Notes: a model not told the origin generated them from the sequence alone. A stretch of DNA of 64,000 bases from Psychrobacter aquaticus CMS 56 (GCF_000471625.1 NZ_AUSW01000019.1:1-64000); one strand, 5' to 3'; shown: positions 26,450-36,077, counted from the stretch's first letter. Made by a program: numbers and translations.

Positions 26450-27055
26450 TTAGGCGTGCGGTGTAATTGAAGGCATCAAGTCATGGAAGGTACGACCAGA
26501 AGCAGTCTCACCAATGGCGTGCATTTTCCATTCGTTGTTGTGACGATAGACTTTTGCCATAATCATGGCCGTGTGTCCACCTTGCGCTGATAAATTATAG
26601 CGGGCGACCTCAGCGTTATTATCGGCGTTAATAATACGACAAAACGCGTTTGCTACGGTCTCAAATGTCTGACCAGTAAAGCTATTCACTGTAAAGACCA
26701 GCGAGACAACGTTGGCAGGGATTTTTGAGAGATCGACATTAATGACTTCATCATCGCCATCGCCGTCACCAGTGCGATTATCACCTGTATGAAGGATACT
26801 ACCATCTTTTGATTGAAGCTGATTGAACCAAATAGCATCGACGGCTTGTTTGTTACTATCAAACATAATGCATGAGGCGTCTAGGTCAATAGAGTCGCCG
26901 CTACCACCACCGAATAATTTACCTAGGAAACCACCTTTCTTATCTTGTGGTCCTTGTGCGACATCCCAACCTAAACCCAATTTTACTTGAGTAAGCTCGC
27001 CGCCAGCTTCTTTATTAAGCGATATTTTTTGACCTTTTTGTAAGCTAATTGCCAT
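26450..27055 (-). CDS. terZ: TerD family protein, TerZ-like
   Basis: A 201-aa TerD-domain protein. It has KGQKISLNKEAGGELTQVKLGLGWD, an inserted KKGGFLGKLFGGG stretch that is typical of TerZ, SIDLDASCIMFD, the calcium-site region [15 protein letters not shown], and NSFTGQTFETVANAFCR. Family members bind Ca2+ and are required for tellurite, phage and colicin resistance or general envelope stress in ter systems. The start has AAGGA. It follows the AIM24-like gene by 57 bp with no terminator between them, so the two are probably co-transcribed. Confidence 0.87.
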   Translation of the reverse strand: MAISLQKGQKISLNKEAGGELTQVKLGLGWDVAQGPQDKKGGFLGKLFGGGSGDSIDLDASCIMFDSNKQAVDAIWFNQLQSKDGSILHTGDNRTGDGDGDDEVINVDLSKIPANVVSLVFTVNSFTGQTFETVANAFCRIINADNNAEVARYNLSAQGGHTAMIMAKVYRHNNEWKMHAIGETASGRTFHDLMPSITPHA

Positions 27056-27112
27056 GTGATAATCCTTATAATAATTGTGAGTAGAGTATTGAATAATTTT
27101 TATAAAATGTAG

Positions 27113-27865
27113 CTACAACACATTGTTCAAAAATCCGTTGTTGCCGCCGCGTCCACCTGAGCTGGTACCTAAGATACTTTGCAGCCAGCCTTGATAACTA
27201 TCGCGATTGCGTGAACAGATAATGACTTTACCAGTACCTGAAAAGTTCAACACCATCCCTTCGCCACTGGTGACTGAATTAATAATGTTGCTCATGATGC
27301 CTTTTTTCTTACTGGTCGAAACAGAAAGCTTATAATCAAGCTCTGAATTCCAGCACACCACGTGTCCGTTGTCGATAATGACGTCTTTATCAGGTGTCAC
27401 ATCAATCTCAAACAGTGAACCAAAACCTGACACGACGACTTGGCCTTGCCCTTGTGTCTGCATAACCATAAAGCCGCCAGTATCACCAAACACCGCACCG
27501 CCCAAATTACGTTGAATTTTAGCTCTAATATCAACGCCTGTTTGTGCCGCCACAAAAGCACCATCGCTTAATGTATATTGGCATGTACCGACATCGATGA
27601 TTTGCATATCGCCATCCAGCGTTGGGGCAAGTAAGCAATCACCTTCACCATTGACGGCTTCGATCTGCTGCTGAAATAAGGATTCATCGTTTGCAAATCG
27701 GCGCATCAATGATTGTATGAAACCACCTTGCAACTTGCCTTTAAGCTCAAGATTAGACTCCATCATGACCATGGCATTGGCTTCGCAAAAGATTGACTCG
27801 CCTTTTTTTAAATGACAATGTAAAAAAGGCTCAATAGTACCGATTAAGCTGAATGTATCGGCCAT
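27113..27865 (-). CDS. AIM24 / TIGR00266 family protein
   Basis: A 250-aa beta-rich protein of the AIM24 (TIGR00266) family: GTIEPFLHCHLKKGESIFCEANAMVMMESNLELKG, GGFIQSLMRRFANDESLF, GGAVFGDTGGFMVMQTQGQGQVVVSGFG, and a Gly-rich tail GTSSGGRGGNNGFLNN. Such proteins recur in Ter and other stress islands and may associate with membranes or with TerD proteins; no enzymatic activity is known to me. Its own AAGGA site precedes ATG 27865. It lies between a terminator (27957-27999) and terZ, so it appears to head a two-gene transcript. Confidence 0.85.
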   Translation of the reverse strand: MADTFSLIGTIEPFLHCHLKKGESIFCEANAMVMMESNLELKGKLQGGFIQSLMRRFANDESLFQQQIEAVNGEGDCLLAPTLDGDMQIIDVGTCQYTLSDGAFVAAQTGVDIRAKIQRNLGGAVFGDTGGFMVMQTQGQGQVVVSGFGSLFEIDVTPDKDVIIDNGHVVCWNSELDYKLSVSTSKKKGIMSNIINSVTSGEGMVLNFSGTGKVIICSRNRDSYQGWLQSILGTSSGGRGGNNGFLNNVL

Positions 27866-27956
27866 AGGTTACAAATCCTTATTCTAATATTTCTCAGATA
27901 CGCGCTTGCTATGCTTCTTAGATAAGAGGTTTTTAATTTTAGTTGGCCAATTAAAT

Positions 27957-28000
27957 TAAAAGCCATCAAATGCTTTAAAAAATCGCACTTGATGGCTTTA
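27957..28000 (-). terminator. terminator of terD
   Basis: AAAGCCATCAA (27959-27969) pairs with TTGATGGCTTT (27989-27999). On the minus strand the stem is followed by TTTAATTT. It lies about 70 bp past the terD stop. Confidence 0.75.
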
Positions 28001-28065
28001 ATGTAGCGCAACCAGATGTCTGATTGCACCAGTTATCTTACTAGACGAGTAAGTTGATTCTGGCT

Positions 28066-28641
28066 TTAAACATTTACACCATAAGAGCCAGCTAATGGTC
28101 CAAGACCACCGCTGAAGCCTTGACCAACGGCACGGAACTTCCAGTCACCACTGTGACGATATAGCTCACCAAAAATCATTGCAGTTTCAGTGCTGCCATC
28201 TTCTGATAGGTCATAACGGGCAATTTCAACATCGCCATTATCATTCAAAACACGAATATAGGCATCACCAACTTGACCAAAGTTTTGGTTACGACCTTGA
28301 CCTTCATAAATGATAGCGCAAACTACTACTTTACTGACATCAGCGGGAACAGTAGCAAGGTTAATTTTGATTTTTTCATCATCGCCATCCCCTTCGCCCG
28401 TACGGTTATCACCAGTATGCTCAACCGCGCCGTTGTCTGACTTTAAATTATTAAAGAAAATGAAATCTTGGTCATTACGGACTTTTCCTGCTTCATTGAC
28501 CAAAAAGCCAATCGCATCCAAGTCAAAATCTTGACCGTCAGTAGCGCGTGGATCCCAGCCAAGACCGACTGTAATATTGGTTAAACCAGGCGCTTCTTTT
28601 GATAGGTTTACGTTGCCGCCTTTTGTTAAGCTAATAGCCAT
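28066..28641 (-). CDS. terD: TerD family protein, TerD
   Basis: A 191-aa canonical Ter[85 protein letters not shown] (calcium-binding acidic cluster) and [27 protein letters not shown] longer frame upstream exists, but ATG 28641 has AAAGGAT seven bases upstream and the family N-terminus. It is a paralogue of the gene at 31419-31994, with near-identical stretches even at DNA level around the acidic motif. It is bounded by terminators on both sides, so it is probably its own transcript. Confidence 0.93.
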   Translation of the reverse strand: MAISLTKGGNVNLSKEAPGLTNITVGLGWDPRATDGQDFDLDAIGFLVNEAGKVRNDQDFIFFNNLKSDNGAVEHTGDNRTGEGDGDDEKIKINLATVPADVSKVVVCAIIYEGQGRNQNFGQVGDAYIRVLNDNGDVEIARYDLSEDGSTETAMIFGELYRHSGDWKFRAVGQGFSGGLGPLAGSYGVNV

Positions 28642-28976
28642 ATAAATATCCTTTGGATTAATAATTAAGTGGATTGGGTGATACAAAAAATGATCTAAAA
28701 ATAGTGCAGTGTTGAATGTAGACGCATAGATGCTCAGTAAACCTAACCACCATGCCCTGCATATTGTTACGTTTTACTATACTAAGCGTTTGCCCAGTAA
28801 GCAAGTCGTATTTTGTGCATTGGCCATATGTTTACTAAGGAACATAATAAGCCTATATCTCTGATACTTTATAACACTTTTTCATACAAGAGGTAAGGTG
28901 CTGTTATGAAAAAATCAGCCAATTTAGCTATTAGACTAAAGGCTTCAGCCATTTACCAAAGCATTAAGATAGAGAT
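28642..28976. other. spacer between terD and glsA
   Basis: 335 bp that must hold the leftward terD promoter and, at its right end, the glsA terminator. I see no coding frame and no clear promoter motif. Confidence 0.4.
28909..28944 (-). terminator. intrinsic terminator of glsA
   Basis: AGCC and TTTAG (28917-28927) pair with CTAAA and GGCT (28936-28944) with a two-base bulge; on the minus strand six T follow. It lies 33 bp past the glsA stop. Confidence 0.65.
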
Positions 28977-29897
28977 TTATTGTGCAAAAACCGACCAGCC
29001 TGTTTCCTGTACAAACATCTCTAATGCTTTTAAACCCAGCTTAGAGTTTCCGATATGATCAAGCCCTGGCGACCAGACAGCGATAGAGCCTTTACCGGGG
29101 GCTATGGTTAAGATACCGCCACCAACACCACTTTTACCGGGTAAACCGACGCGATAGGCAAACTCACCAGACCCATCGTAATGACCGCACATCATCATTA
29201 GTGAGTTAATCCTTCTTGCCCTGTGCTCGTTGATCACACGTACCCCTGAGTGCTTATCAACTCCGTTAGAGACTAAATAGAGGCCGGCACTGGCTAATTG
29301 CTGGCAATTCATCGCAATCGAACATTGATGAAAGTAAGTACCCAACACCTTATCCACATCGTGCTTGAGGCGTCCAAAGGATTTCATAAAGTATGCAAGC
29401 GATGCGTTGCGGTCTTTGTGCTCCATTTCGGACGCTGCCACTTTGTGATCAAAACGGATAGACTCATCGTCCGTAATAAAGTGTACAAACTGAAGAATCT
29501 CACCCAATATTTCTTTGGGTTCGTGTCCCATCATAATCGCATCAACCACTGCAATAGCACCTGCATTGATAAATGGATTGCGTGGCCTGCCAGTCTCATG
29601 CTCTAGCATCACAATCGAGTTAAAAGGATCGCCAGATGGCTCACGACCAACGTGTGTCCATAAGCCGTCACCCAACTTGCCAAGACCGATGGTTAGGGTG
29701 AATACCTTAGAGATACTTTGGATTGAGAATAATGTGCTCGCATTACCTGCTGTATACATCTGTCCGTCAGGTGTCGCTACTGCAATACCAAACTGGTTTG
29801 GATCTATGTGAGCCAGTTGCGGGATATAATCCGCCACTTTTCCACGATCAGTCTCAAGTGCCATCTGTGCGGCAATGTTATCAAGAATTTGTTGCAT
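28977..29897 (-). CDS. glsA: glutaminase A
   Basis: A 306-aa beta-lactamase-fold glutaminase (glutamine to glutamate plus ammonia), the usual family length. The nucleophile motif is FSIQSISK (Ser-x-x-Lys), followed by [31 protein letters not shown] and the C-terminal [12 protein letters not shown]. It sits inside the Ter island, between terD and the TerC-family gene, but has its own terminator and 220-bp upstream spacer, so it seems to be an independent transcript. Linkage to the Ter functions (for example acid or nitrogen stress) is only positional. Confidence 0.95.
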   Translation of the reverse strand: MQQILDNIAAQMALETDRGKVADYIPQLAHIDPNQFGIAVATPDGQMYTAGNASTLFSIQSISKVFTLTIGLGKLGDGLWTHVGREPSGDPFNSIVMLEHETGRPRNPFINAGAIAVVDAIMMGHEPKEILGEILQFVHFITDDESIRFDHKVAASEMEHKDRNASLAYFMKSFGRLKHDVDKVLGTYFHQCSIAMNCQQLASAGLYLVSNGVDKHSGVRVINEHRARRINSLMMMCGHYDGSGEFAYRVGLPGKSGVGGGILTIAPGKGSIAVWSPGLDHIGNSKLGLKALEMFVQETGWSVFAQ

Positions 29898-30058
29898 ATA
29901 AGTTGTATAGCCGTATTTCTATGGTGATATGAAAAGGGACAATTTTAACTGAATAAAAGCCAATAGGGACAGAAAAATTATATTTTGCTTATGTGGTCGG
30001 TGGCTATGTGCCTATTTCAGCGCTTCAATCAATAATCAAAGAGGGAGTAGCACGGCGC

Positions 30059-30094
30059 AAAAAAGCAGATCATACCTGATGATATGACCTGCTT
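30059..30094 (-). terminator. terminator of the TerC-family gene
   Basis: AAGCAGATCATA (30063-30074) pairs with TATGACCTGCTT (30083-30094) with one mismatch; six T follow on the minus strand. It lies about 30 bp past the gene stop. Confidence 0.8.
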
Positions 30095-30125
30095 AGACAA
30101 ACAAAGTATCAACGGATGATACGTC

Positions 30126-31190
30126 TTAATTCAAACGTGCCGCTTCAGCCTTACGATGTTTCAGAGATGCCCATAACGCAAAACCAATAAAGGCGATACC
30201 GATAAGACCTGTAATCAGCTCAGGTACATGGAACTTCACTGATAACAACATGATGACAGAAAGTGCGCCGATGGCATAATGCGCCCCATGCTCAAGATAG
30301 ATAAACTCATCAAGCGTGCCTTTATCCACCAAAAAGATAGTCATAGAACGTACGAACATCGCACCAATGGCAAGACCTAGCATGATAACGATCACGTCAT
30401 TGGTAATAGCAAATGCCCCAATCACACCGTCGAAACTAAATGAGGCATCAAGTACTTCTAAGTATAAGAAACCAATAATACCGCCTTTCATAATAGCGCT
30501 AGTTACCTCACCAGTACTATTGCCCTGAGCATCAAGTTCTTCCTCGAGATCACCCTCAAGCATACCTGAGATTACTTGTACGCCAAGATAAACCAAGATC
30601 CCCCAAACGCCTGCGATCAATACCGCACCAGCTTGTTCAACTGGCGCCCAAGATACTGAAATCATCAAGACAATCAGTGCTACGAAGACGCTCATCGCAT
30701 CGACTTTGCCCAGTTTTGCTAAGCGACTCTCAAGCCAGTCAAACCAATGTACTTCTTTTTCATCAAAAATAAAGTTTAAGAAGACCAATAATAAGAAAAT
30801 ACCACCAAAGGCTGAAATTTCAGCATGATGCGCCATTAGTCTGGCTGAATATTCTTCAGGATCATTCAATGCCAAATCGATAACTTGCATCATACCAAGG
30901 TCAGCGGTAACGGCGACAATGACAATAGGGAATACCAAGCGCATACCGAATACAGCGATCAAAATACCAACAGTTAAAAATATCTTCTTCCAAAATTCGT
31001 CCCAGCCTTTAAGGACTGAGGCATTGACCACCGCATTATCAAACGATAATGAAATCTCCATGACGGCCAAAATAGCGGTAATAGATAGGGTGGCTATTAA
31101 GCCGCCGATACCACCATGTGAATATCCCCACCAGGCCGCTACCGCTAAGGCAATGGCAGTGAAGATAAAATCGAAATAAAAATGTCTCAT
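30126..31190 (-). CDS. TerC-family integral membrane protein (DUF475)
   Basis: A 354-aa polytopic inner-membrane protein of the DUF475 branch of the TerC/LysE-like superfamily. Several hydrophobic segments are visible, with the family's acidic membrane motifs MEISLSFDNAVVNA and LEVLDASFSFDGVIGAF, which resemble metal-ion binding or transport sites. TerC proteins are linked to tellurite resistance and, for relatives, to manganese export. ATG 31190 is chosen because AGGA lies six bases upstream; the frame continues to 31271 without support. It is flanked by terminators. Strict equivalence to TerC is not claimed, since the classical protein is a different subfamily. Confidence 0.88.
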   Translation of the reverse strand: MRHFYFDFIFTAIALAVAAWWGYSHGGIGGLIATLSITAILAVMEISLSFDNAVVNASVLKGWDEFWKKIFLTVGILIAVFGMRLVFPIVIVAVTADLGMMQVIDLALNDPEEYSARLMAHHAEISAFGGIFLLLVFLNFIFDEKEVHWFDWLESRLAKLGKVDAMSVFVALIVLMISVSWAPVEQAGAVLIAGVWGILVYLGVQVISGMLEGDLEEELDAQGNSTGEVTSAIMKGGIIGFLYLEVLDASFSFDGVIGAFAITNDVIVIMLGLAIGAMFVRSMTIFLVDKGTLDEFIYLEHGAHYAIGALSVIMLLSVKFHVPELITGLIGIAFIGFALWASLKHRKAEAARLN

Positions 31191-31245
31191 GACACATCCT
31201 GTCTGGTTGCGTAAAGCTAAGGTCGGTCTAGTATAGACACGCACC

Positions 31246-31273
31246 GCAAAAAAGTGGCTATTGCTAACCACTT
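31246..31273 (-). terminator. terminator-like hairpin upstream of the TerC-family gene
   Basis: AAGTGG (31252-31257) pairs with CCACTT (31268-31273), with inner TA/TA pairs; on the minus strand it is followed by a T-run. It lies only about 60 bp before the TerC-family start, so it may end the upstream transcript or act as an attenuator. Confidence 0.6.
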
Positions 31274-31351
31274 CTTAGGCATAAAATTAAATGAAACATA
31301 ACGCATTATTAGCCATTTGGCTATCAATAATTGTGACTATTTTGCAACTAT

Positions 31352-31380
31352 AAATGACTTACCTCTGAAGCAGGTCATTT
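31352..31380 (-). terminator. hairpin after the second terD gene
   Basis: AAATGAC (31352-31358) pairs with GTCATTT (31374-31380), with a bulged inner CCT/AGG extension. The T-tail on the minus strand is weak. It lies about 40 bp past the stop of the gene at 31419. Confidence 0.5.
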
Positions 31381-31418
31381 ATGCGGATAACCCTCTAAAT
31401 ATGAGTAGATATAACAAG

Positions 31419-31994
31419 TTAGATATCAACGCCATACTGCTGACACATGGCTTGCAAACCACCTGAATAGCCTTGACCAACGGCACGGAATTTCCACTCA
31501 CCGTTATGGCGATAAACCTCGCCAAAGACCATGGCCGTCTCGACAGAGTAGTCTTCCGCTAAATCAAAACGCACAACTTCAGTGCCAGTTTCTTCATTAA
31601 CGACACGGATAAAAGCGTTTGCCACTTGGCCAAAGTTTTGATTGCGAGCCGCTGCATCATGGATGGTGACAGTCACAACGATTTTGTCGACATCAGCAGG
31701 TACTTGAGTGAGGTTTACTTTGACCAACTCGTCATCACCATCGCCTTCGCCAGTACGGTTGTCACCTGTATGCTCAACCGCGCCATTGTCAGACTTTAAT
31801 TGATTATAAAATATAAAGTCGTGATCACCGCGTACTTTGCCCGCAGTATTTAACAAAAACACGCTCGCATCAAGATCGAACTCAGAGCCAGAAGTGGCAC
31901 GCTCATCCCAGCCCAAACCAATTAATAACTTGGTTAAATTTGGGTCAGTTTTGGTGAGTGATAAGTTGCCGCCTTTATTGAGTGATAAAGCCAT
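31419..31994 (-). CDS. TerD family protein, TerD/TerE paralogue
   Basis: A 191-aa TerD-domain protein: [86 protein letters not shown] and [20 protein letters not shown]. It corresponds to TerE or a second TerD of ter operons. The frame opens at 32087, but ATG 31994 has AAGGA seven bases upstream and the family N-terminus. It shares long near-identical DNA stretches with terD at 28066-28641, indicating duplication or selection for near-identical calcium sites. It is the right-hand end of the Ter island. Confidence 0.92.
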   Translation of the reverse strand: MALSLNKGGNLSLTKTDPNLTKLLIGLGWDERATSGSEFDLDASVFLLNTAGKVRGDHDFIFYNQLKSDNGAVEHTGDNRTGEGDGDDELVKVNLTQVPADVDKIVVTVTIHDAAARNQNFGQVANAFIRVVNEETGTEVVRFDLAEDYSVETAMVFGEVYRHNGEWKFRAVGQGYSGGLQAMCQQYGVDI

Positions 31995-32114
31995 GAGGTT
32001 GTCCTTATTATTAGAGTCAATTGAAAATTTGAAGATACTTATAATCATAAAAAAAGCAACGTTGCGCCAAAAATGGCGCAAGACCATCGCTTAATGACGT
32101 TCTATCATAACAAC

Positions 32115-32148
32115 AAAAAATGACCCAATCAAAGCTGATTAGGTCATT
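32115..32148 (-). terminator. terminator of rlmKL
   Basis: AATGACCCAATCA (32119-32131) pairs with TGATTAGGTCATT (32136-32148) with one mismatch, and six T follow on the minus strand. It separates rlmKL from the Ter island. Confidence 0.85.
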
Positions 32149-32249
32149 GTTATGTTTTATCTGAATTGAGTACAAAAAAACTTTAGGTACTATATCTATC
32201 TTAGTGTCTGCTTTTAATCGTCTCTATGCTCTGATGTATAAGTATTTAC

Positions 32250-34556
32250 TTATAAACTCTGACGATGACGAATCTCAAAGCTCTGATGGATGGGTTTTTT
32301 GATATTAAAATCAAAACCAATCGTTTTTTGGGTGATATTGATGATGTCATAGCGCTCGGTCAATTGCTCATCTAACTCAAAGCGCGTAAAGTTATTAGAG
32401 AAATACAATACGCCGTCAGCGGTTAGACGGTTCATCGCACGATTGATGAGGGCAGCATGGTCACGCTGTACATCGAAAGTACCTTGAAACTTTTTGGAGT
32501 TAGAAAAGGTTGGTGGATCAATAAAGATAACATCAAATTGCTCAGTATTGTCCTTTATCCACTCAAAGATATCGGCAGCAACGAATTGATATTTATTGCG
32601 ACTGACATCCAAACCGTTAAGCACGAAGTTTTGCTTGCCCCAATCGAGATAGTTTTGTGACAAATCCACACTGACCACTTTTTTAGCGCCTGCCAGTGCC
32701 GCGTGTACGCTCGCTGTACAAGTATAAGCAAATAAGTTCAGTACCGCTTTGCTGCGACTGTTGTCTTTAATGCGGGCGCGCATATTGCGATGGTCAATAA
32801 ATAGCCCTGTGTCTAAATAGTCGGTAAAGTTGACGTAGAAATAGGCACCATCTTCACGCGCCACATGGAATTTGCCACGCTTTTCTGTGTTGCCCTGTTT
32901 GCTGTATTGATCGTTACCAGACTGGCGTGCACGGGTTTTGATAAAGATTTGTTCACGGTTAATGTCAAAAACTTCACGAATGCCCATTAATGCCAGATTA
33001 AACCGTTTCTTCGCCGTCTCAGGTGGAATGGTTTTTGGTGGTGCATATTCTTGCACATGCGCATAGTCTCCATACAGATCGATGGCTACCTTAAAGTCAG
33101 GCAAGTCAGCGTCGTATACACGGATATTACTTACGTTGTCTTTTTTCGCCAGTTTCTTGAGCTTGGTGAGGTTTTTTTGCAAACGGTTAATAAAGTCTTG
33201 ACCGTCTTCCGTTTCAATGTCGCGCTTTTCAAAGCGGCTAACGAGATTGCCAGTTTGTCCTGCAATCAACGTTCCGTATCGGAAATAAACCGTAATGGCA
33301 CCATTATGACAGCGCAACGTTTTTGGTTCTTTTATCGGCAAGATATCGACTTGTTCGACATGAGATGCCAAGATGCCAAGCATCGGGTCAATGCCACTAC
33401 CCGCAAAACTGTCTTGTAAAATAAGCCCAATCGCTTGATATAAAGGCTTAATCATCTCTTCATCACCCAAACGCTCACCATAAGGCGGATTGGTGATGAT
33501 TAGCGGGTTGCTCAATCTGCCATCATCGACCAAAGGCTTTAGAACGGAGCTTAGTTGATCCAGCGCACGGATTTCAATATCGAGTAGCGGTAGCAAATCT
33601 TGTAAACCTGCGGCGATTAGGTTTTTTTCTGTGGCCACAATCGCGCCACTATCGGCATCGAATCCCAAGATAAGTGGTAAGGTGTCTGGTTGTTCGTTGG
33701 CAATTGCTAACGCCTCACGAAAACGCGTTTGTGCGTCATCGATCATCTGTTGCCATAACATCTCGTCATGATGCTGCCATTGATAAAAACCAAATTGATT
33801 TGCCGCTTTATCAATACCCACAGCATAATCACAATGCATGAGTAGCGCTTCAATAATGAACGTTCCAGAGCCGCACATTGGATCGATTAGCGCATTATAA
33901 AAAGGTGCATCACCAGCGCCATTTTTCTTATGCCAACCTGCACTATAAAGCAAAGCTGCTGCCAAGTTTTCTTTTAATGGCGCTTCTGTCATCGCCACGC
34001 GGTAACCACGACGGTGCAAACTGGTTCCTGACAAATCTAGATATAGCTCGGCTTGTTTGTCATTTACAGTAGCAAAAATTGCAAAATCAGGAGACTTACT
34101 GTCCACATTTGGACGGCTGTCATAAACTTCGTTAAACGTATCCGCAATCGCATCTTTGATGCGCAGCATCGCAAATTGCTGACTGACCGCCACGCGCTTA
34201 TCGACGGATAGGCGAATGGCAAAAGTCTGCTCTAGGCTAAACTGCTCAGTCCAATTGACTGACTTTGCCAACCCATAAAGCTGCTCAGCCACATCGTATT
34301 CAGTATTGATGTTTTTGCGTTTGATGAGCATCAATACTCGCGAAGCCACGCGTGACCAAAGGCAAATCTTATATAGATCACGCAAAGAACCAGTAACTGC
34401 CAAACGGCCCGTACTCTTGATGTCGCTTGCAATACCAAAGCTTGTCAGCTCAGTCTGTAGCGGTGCTTCAAGCCCATCGGCACAGGTGATGATAAGATCA
34501 AGCGATACCTCAGGTGAAGAGGCTGCTGAAGATGTGGGCTTTGTTGTTACGGTCAT
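32250..34556 (-). CDS. rlmL: bifunctional 23S rRNA methyltransferase RlmKL (G2445 N2 / G2069 N7)
   Basis: A 768-aa fusion enzyme modifying 23S rRNA. The N-terminal THUMP-type RNA-binding region (about residues 20-170) precedes the RlmL methyltransferase, with DPMCGSGTFIIEAL and the catalytic NPPYGERLG. The C-terminal RlmK half has VLNLFAYTCTASVHAALAG (SAM site), VVSVDLSQNYLDWGKQNF and FIDPPTFSNSKK. The length is slightly above the E. coli protein (about 700 aa). It is a single-gene transcript ending in a strong terminator. The identification is clear from the double-methyltransferase layout. Confidence 0.95.
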   Translation of the reverse strand: MTVTTKPTSSAASSPEVSLDLIITCADGLEAPLQTELTSFGIASDIKSTGRLAVTGSLRDLYKICLWSRVASRVLMLIKRKNINTEYDVAEQLYGLAKSVNWTEQFSLEQTFAIRLSVDKRVAVSQQFAMLRIKDAIADTFNEVYDSRPNVDSKSPDFAIFATVNDKQAELYLDLSGTSLHRRGYRVAMTEAPLKENLAAALLYSAGWHKKNGAGDAPFYNALIDPMCGSGTFIIEALLMHCDYAVGIDKAANQFGFYQWQHHDEMLWQQMIDDAQTRFREALAIANEQPDTLPLILGFDADSGAIVATEKNLIAAGLQDLLPLLDIEIRALDQLSSVLKPLVDDGRLSNPLIITNPPYGERLGDEEMIKPLYQAIGLILQDSFAGSGIDPMLGILASHVEQVDILPIKEPKTLRCHNGAITVYFRYGTLIAGQTGNLVSRFEKRDIETEDGQDFINRLQKNLTKLKKLAKKDNVSNIRVYDADLPDFKVAIDLYGDYAHVQEYAPPKTIPPETAKKRFNLALMGIREVFDINREQIFIKTRARQSGNDQYSKQGNTEKRGKFHVAREDGAYFYVNFTDYLDTGLFIDHRNMRARIKDNSRSKAVLNLFAYTCTASVHAALAGAKKVVSVDLSQNYLDWGKQNFVLNGLDVSRNKYQFVAADIFEWIKDNTEQFDVIFIDPPTFSNSKKFQGTFDVQRDHAALINRAMNRLTADGVLYFSNNFTRFELDEQLTERYDIINITQKTIGFDFNIKKPIHQSFEIRHRQSL

Positions 34557-34874
34557 ACGGATACCTGTGGGCTAAATTAACAAAAAATTCGAATAATAAA
34601 AGAGGCGGTTTAACCAGTGATTTTACCATAATTCAGGATGGGATGGTTCAAACTGGTTGTGTTTAACAAAGTGAATTGACCATAATTTCAATGCGGAACT
34701 GGTATAATTTTTTTTGGCTTGCTGTGCCTGCGTAGCTTGATGCGGCGAAACTTCTCGTTTAAAGATAAGCATTCCTGTCCCGCCGTATCATTTTATACTG
34801 AAGTCACTATATAGATGCTTTGACTATGTTATCGCTACCGTTGAATGGCAAGTGCTCAACATGCTCTAGTGTCA
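34557..34874. other. spacer upstream of rlmKL holding repeat copy B
   Basis: About 320 bp between the rlmKL start and the mscS-like stop. Most of the right half is the dispersed repeat (34697-34813). I see no coding frame and no firm promoter. Confidence 0.5.
34697..34813. repeat. dispersed intergenic repeat, copy B
   Basis: A ~117-bp relative of the unit at 9883-9985: it begins AACTGGTATAATTTTTTTT, contains GCTTGCTGTGCCTGCG and CATTCCTGTCCCGCC, and ends TTTTATACTGAAGTCACTATATA. An additional internal segment (TAGCTTGATGCGGCGAAAC onward) makes it longer than copy A. Confidence 0.75.
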
Positions 34875-36077
34875 TTATTCATCACTCTTTGTAAGTGAGA
34901 CTTTTTCTGAGACTACTTTTTCTGAGATTACCTGCGTTGTCGTCGCAAACGGTTTGGTCGCAATGGGGTAATCAACATCTTTTGGCATAAGCAAACGCAT
35001 GTGTGGATAAGGCGTGGAAATATTGGCTTTATCAAAAGCGCGCTTGATATCTTCTCTTAATTTTTCTTTGATTTTGGGTATACGTGCAACGGCTGCTGGC
35101 TTGACCCAAAAACGAACGATAAAAAACACGCCATACTCACCAACTTCTGCTACAGAAGCTGACGTTTCAGGGCGATTGAGCACCATTTCGGTATCAGCAA
35201 GTACTTGTAAAATGGCTTGGCGTGCCGTCTCAATGTCATCTTCAAAAGCAATTCGTACGCTGATATCAAAGCGTATAAAGTTTTTGGAGGTCAGATTGGT
35301 CACTTCAGATGAGGCGACATTGGAATTTGGAATAATGATGGTAATGTTGTCTCGAGTCAAAATATGAGTGGTGCGTAAAGCAATAAGTACCACCCGGCCT
35401 TCATTTTCATTAATATGTATCCAGTCACCCACTTGAAAGGATTGCTCAAGTAAAATGGTGATACCAGCGATAAAATTGGCAAGCGTTGACTGAGCTGCAA
35501 AACCTACTGCCAGACCGACGATACCCAAACCTGCGACCAATGAGACAATATCAAAGCCAAATTGTGCCATGACGCTGGCAAGACCGAGTACCAACAGCAG
35601 CACCGATAAGATGTTTTGCAGTAATTGCTCTATCGAAGCGTTGAGACCATAGTGCTGCAAGATTCTATGAATGATTTGTCCTGAAGATGCCCAAAGTACG
35701 TAGTAAATACCAGCCCAAGTACTGGCTTTTGCAGTGGCCTTGATCGTCTCAGGCTCAAAATTAATTTGACTCATAATGGCTATTAAGCTGGCCACAATCC
35801 AGATGTAACGAAGTATAGAACGGACGATTTTGGCACGTCGTTCGTTCAGGCGGAGTTTCGTTCTGCTTTGTTTGAGAATGTAGATAGCCAACCAATAAAA
35901 AAATCCCAATACTGCAAGCAATATTAGGATTTTGATGCCAGTGCTGGCCAGCTCTACGGCTTGAGAAGACCAGTCGATAGACTCTTCATCTGCAGAGCCG
36001 CCAAGCGCTAGGTAGAGACTGGTATGGAGGTCACGGATGATCTCTTTAAAAAAATCAGTAATACTAGCGATTGGCAT
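34875..36077 (-). CDS. MscS-family mechanosensitive ion channel
   Basis: A 400-aa inner-membrane channel. Hydrophobic segments fall at about residues 30-70, 90-110 and 120-190. The pore-lining helix and beta-domain junction are seen in VAGLGIVGLAVGFAAQSTLANFIAGITILLEQSFQVGDWI, the MscS signature. The C-terminal cytoplasmic domain follows (RFDISVRIAFEDDIETARQ and the YPHMRLLMPKD end). It would relieve turgor on hypo-osmotic shock. The length exceeds E. coli MscS (286 aa) through extra N-terminal and C-terminal segments. It lies downstream of the dehydrogenase gene with a perfect inverted repeat in between. Confidence 0.92.
   Translation of the reverse strand: MPIASITDFFKEIIRDLHTSLYLALGGSADEESIDWSSQAVELASTGIKILILLAVLGFFYWLAIYILKQSRTKLRLNERRAKIVRSILRYIWIVASLIAIMSQINFEPETIKATAKASTWAGIYYVLWASSGQIIHRILQHYGLNASIEQLLQNILSVLLLVLGLASVMAQFGFDIVSLVAGLGIVGLAVGFAAQSTLANFIAGITILLEQSFQVGDWIHINENEGRVVLIALRTTHILTRDNITIIIPNSNVASSEVTNLTSKNFIRFDISVRIAFEDDIETARQAILQVLADTEMVLNRPETSASVAEVGEYGVFFIVRFWVKPAAVARIPKIKEKLREDIKRAFDKANISTPYPHMRLLMPKDVDYPIATKPFATTTQVISEKVVSEKVSLTKSDE

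Noticed and set aside
31191-31418. Possible manganese-type (yybP-ykoY) riboswitch before the TerC-family gene
   Set aside because: I looked because TerC relatives are often under this riboswitch, but only a terminator-like hairpin is seen and no recognisable riboswitch core.
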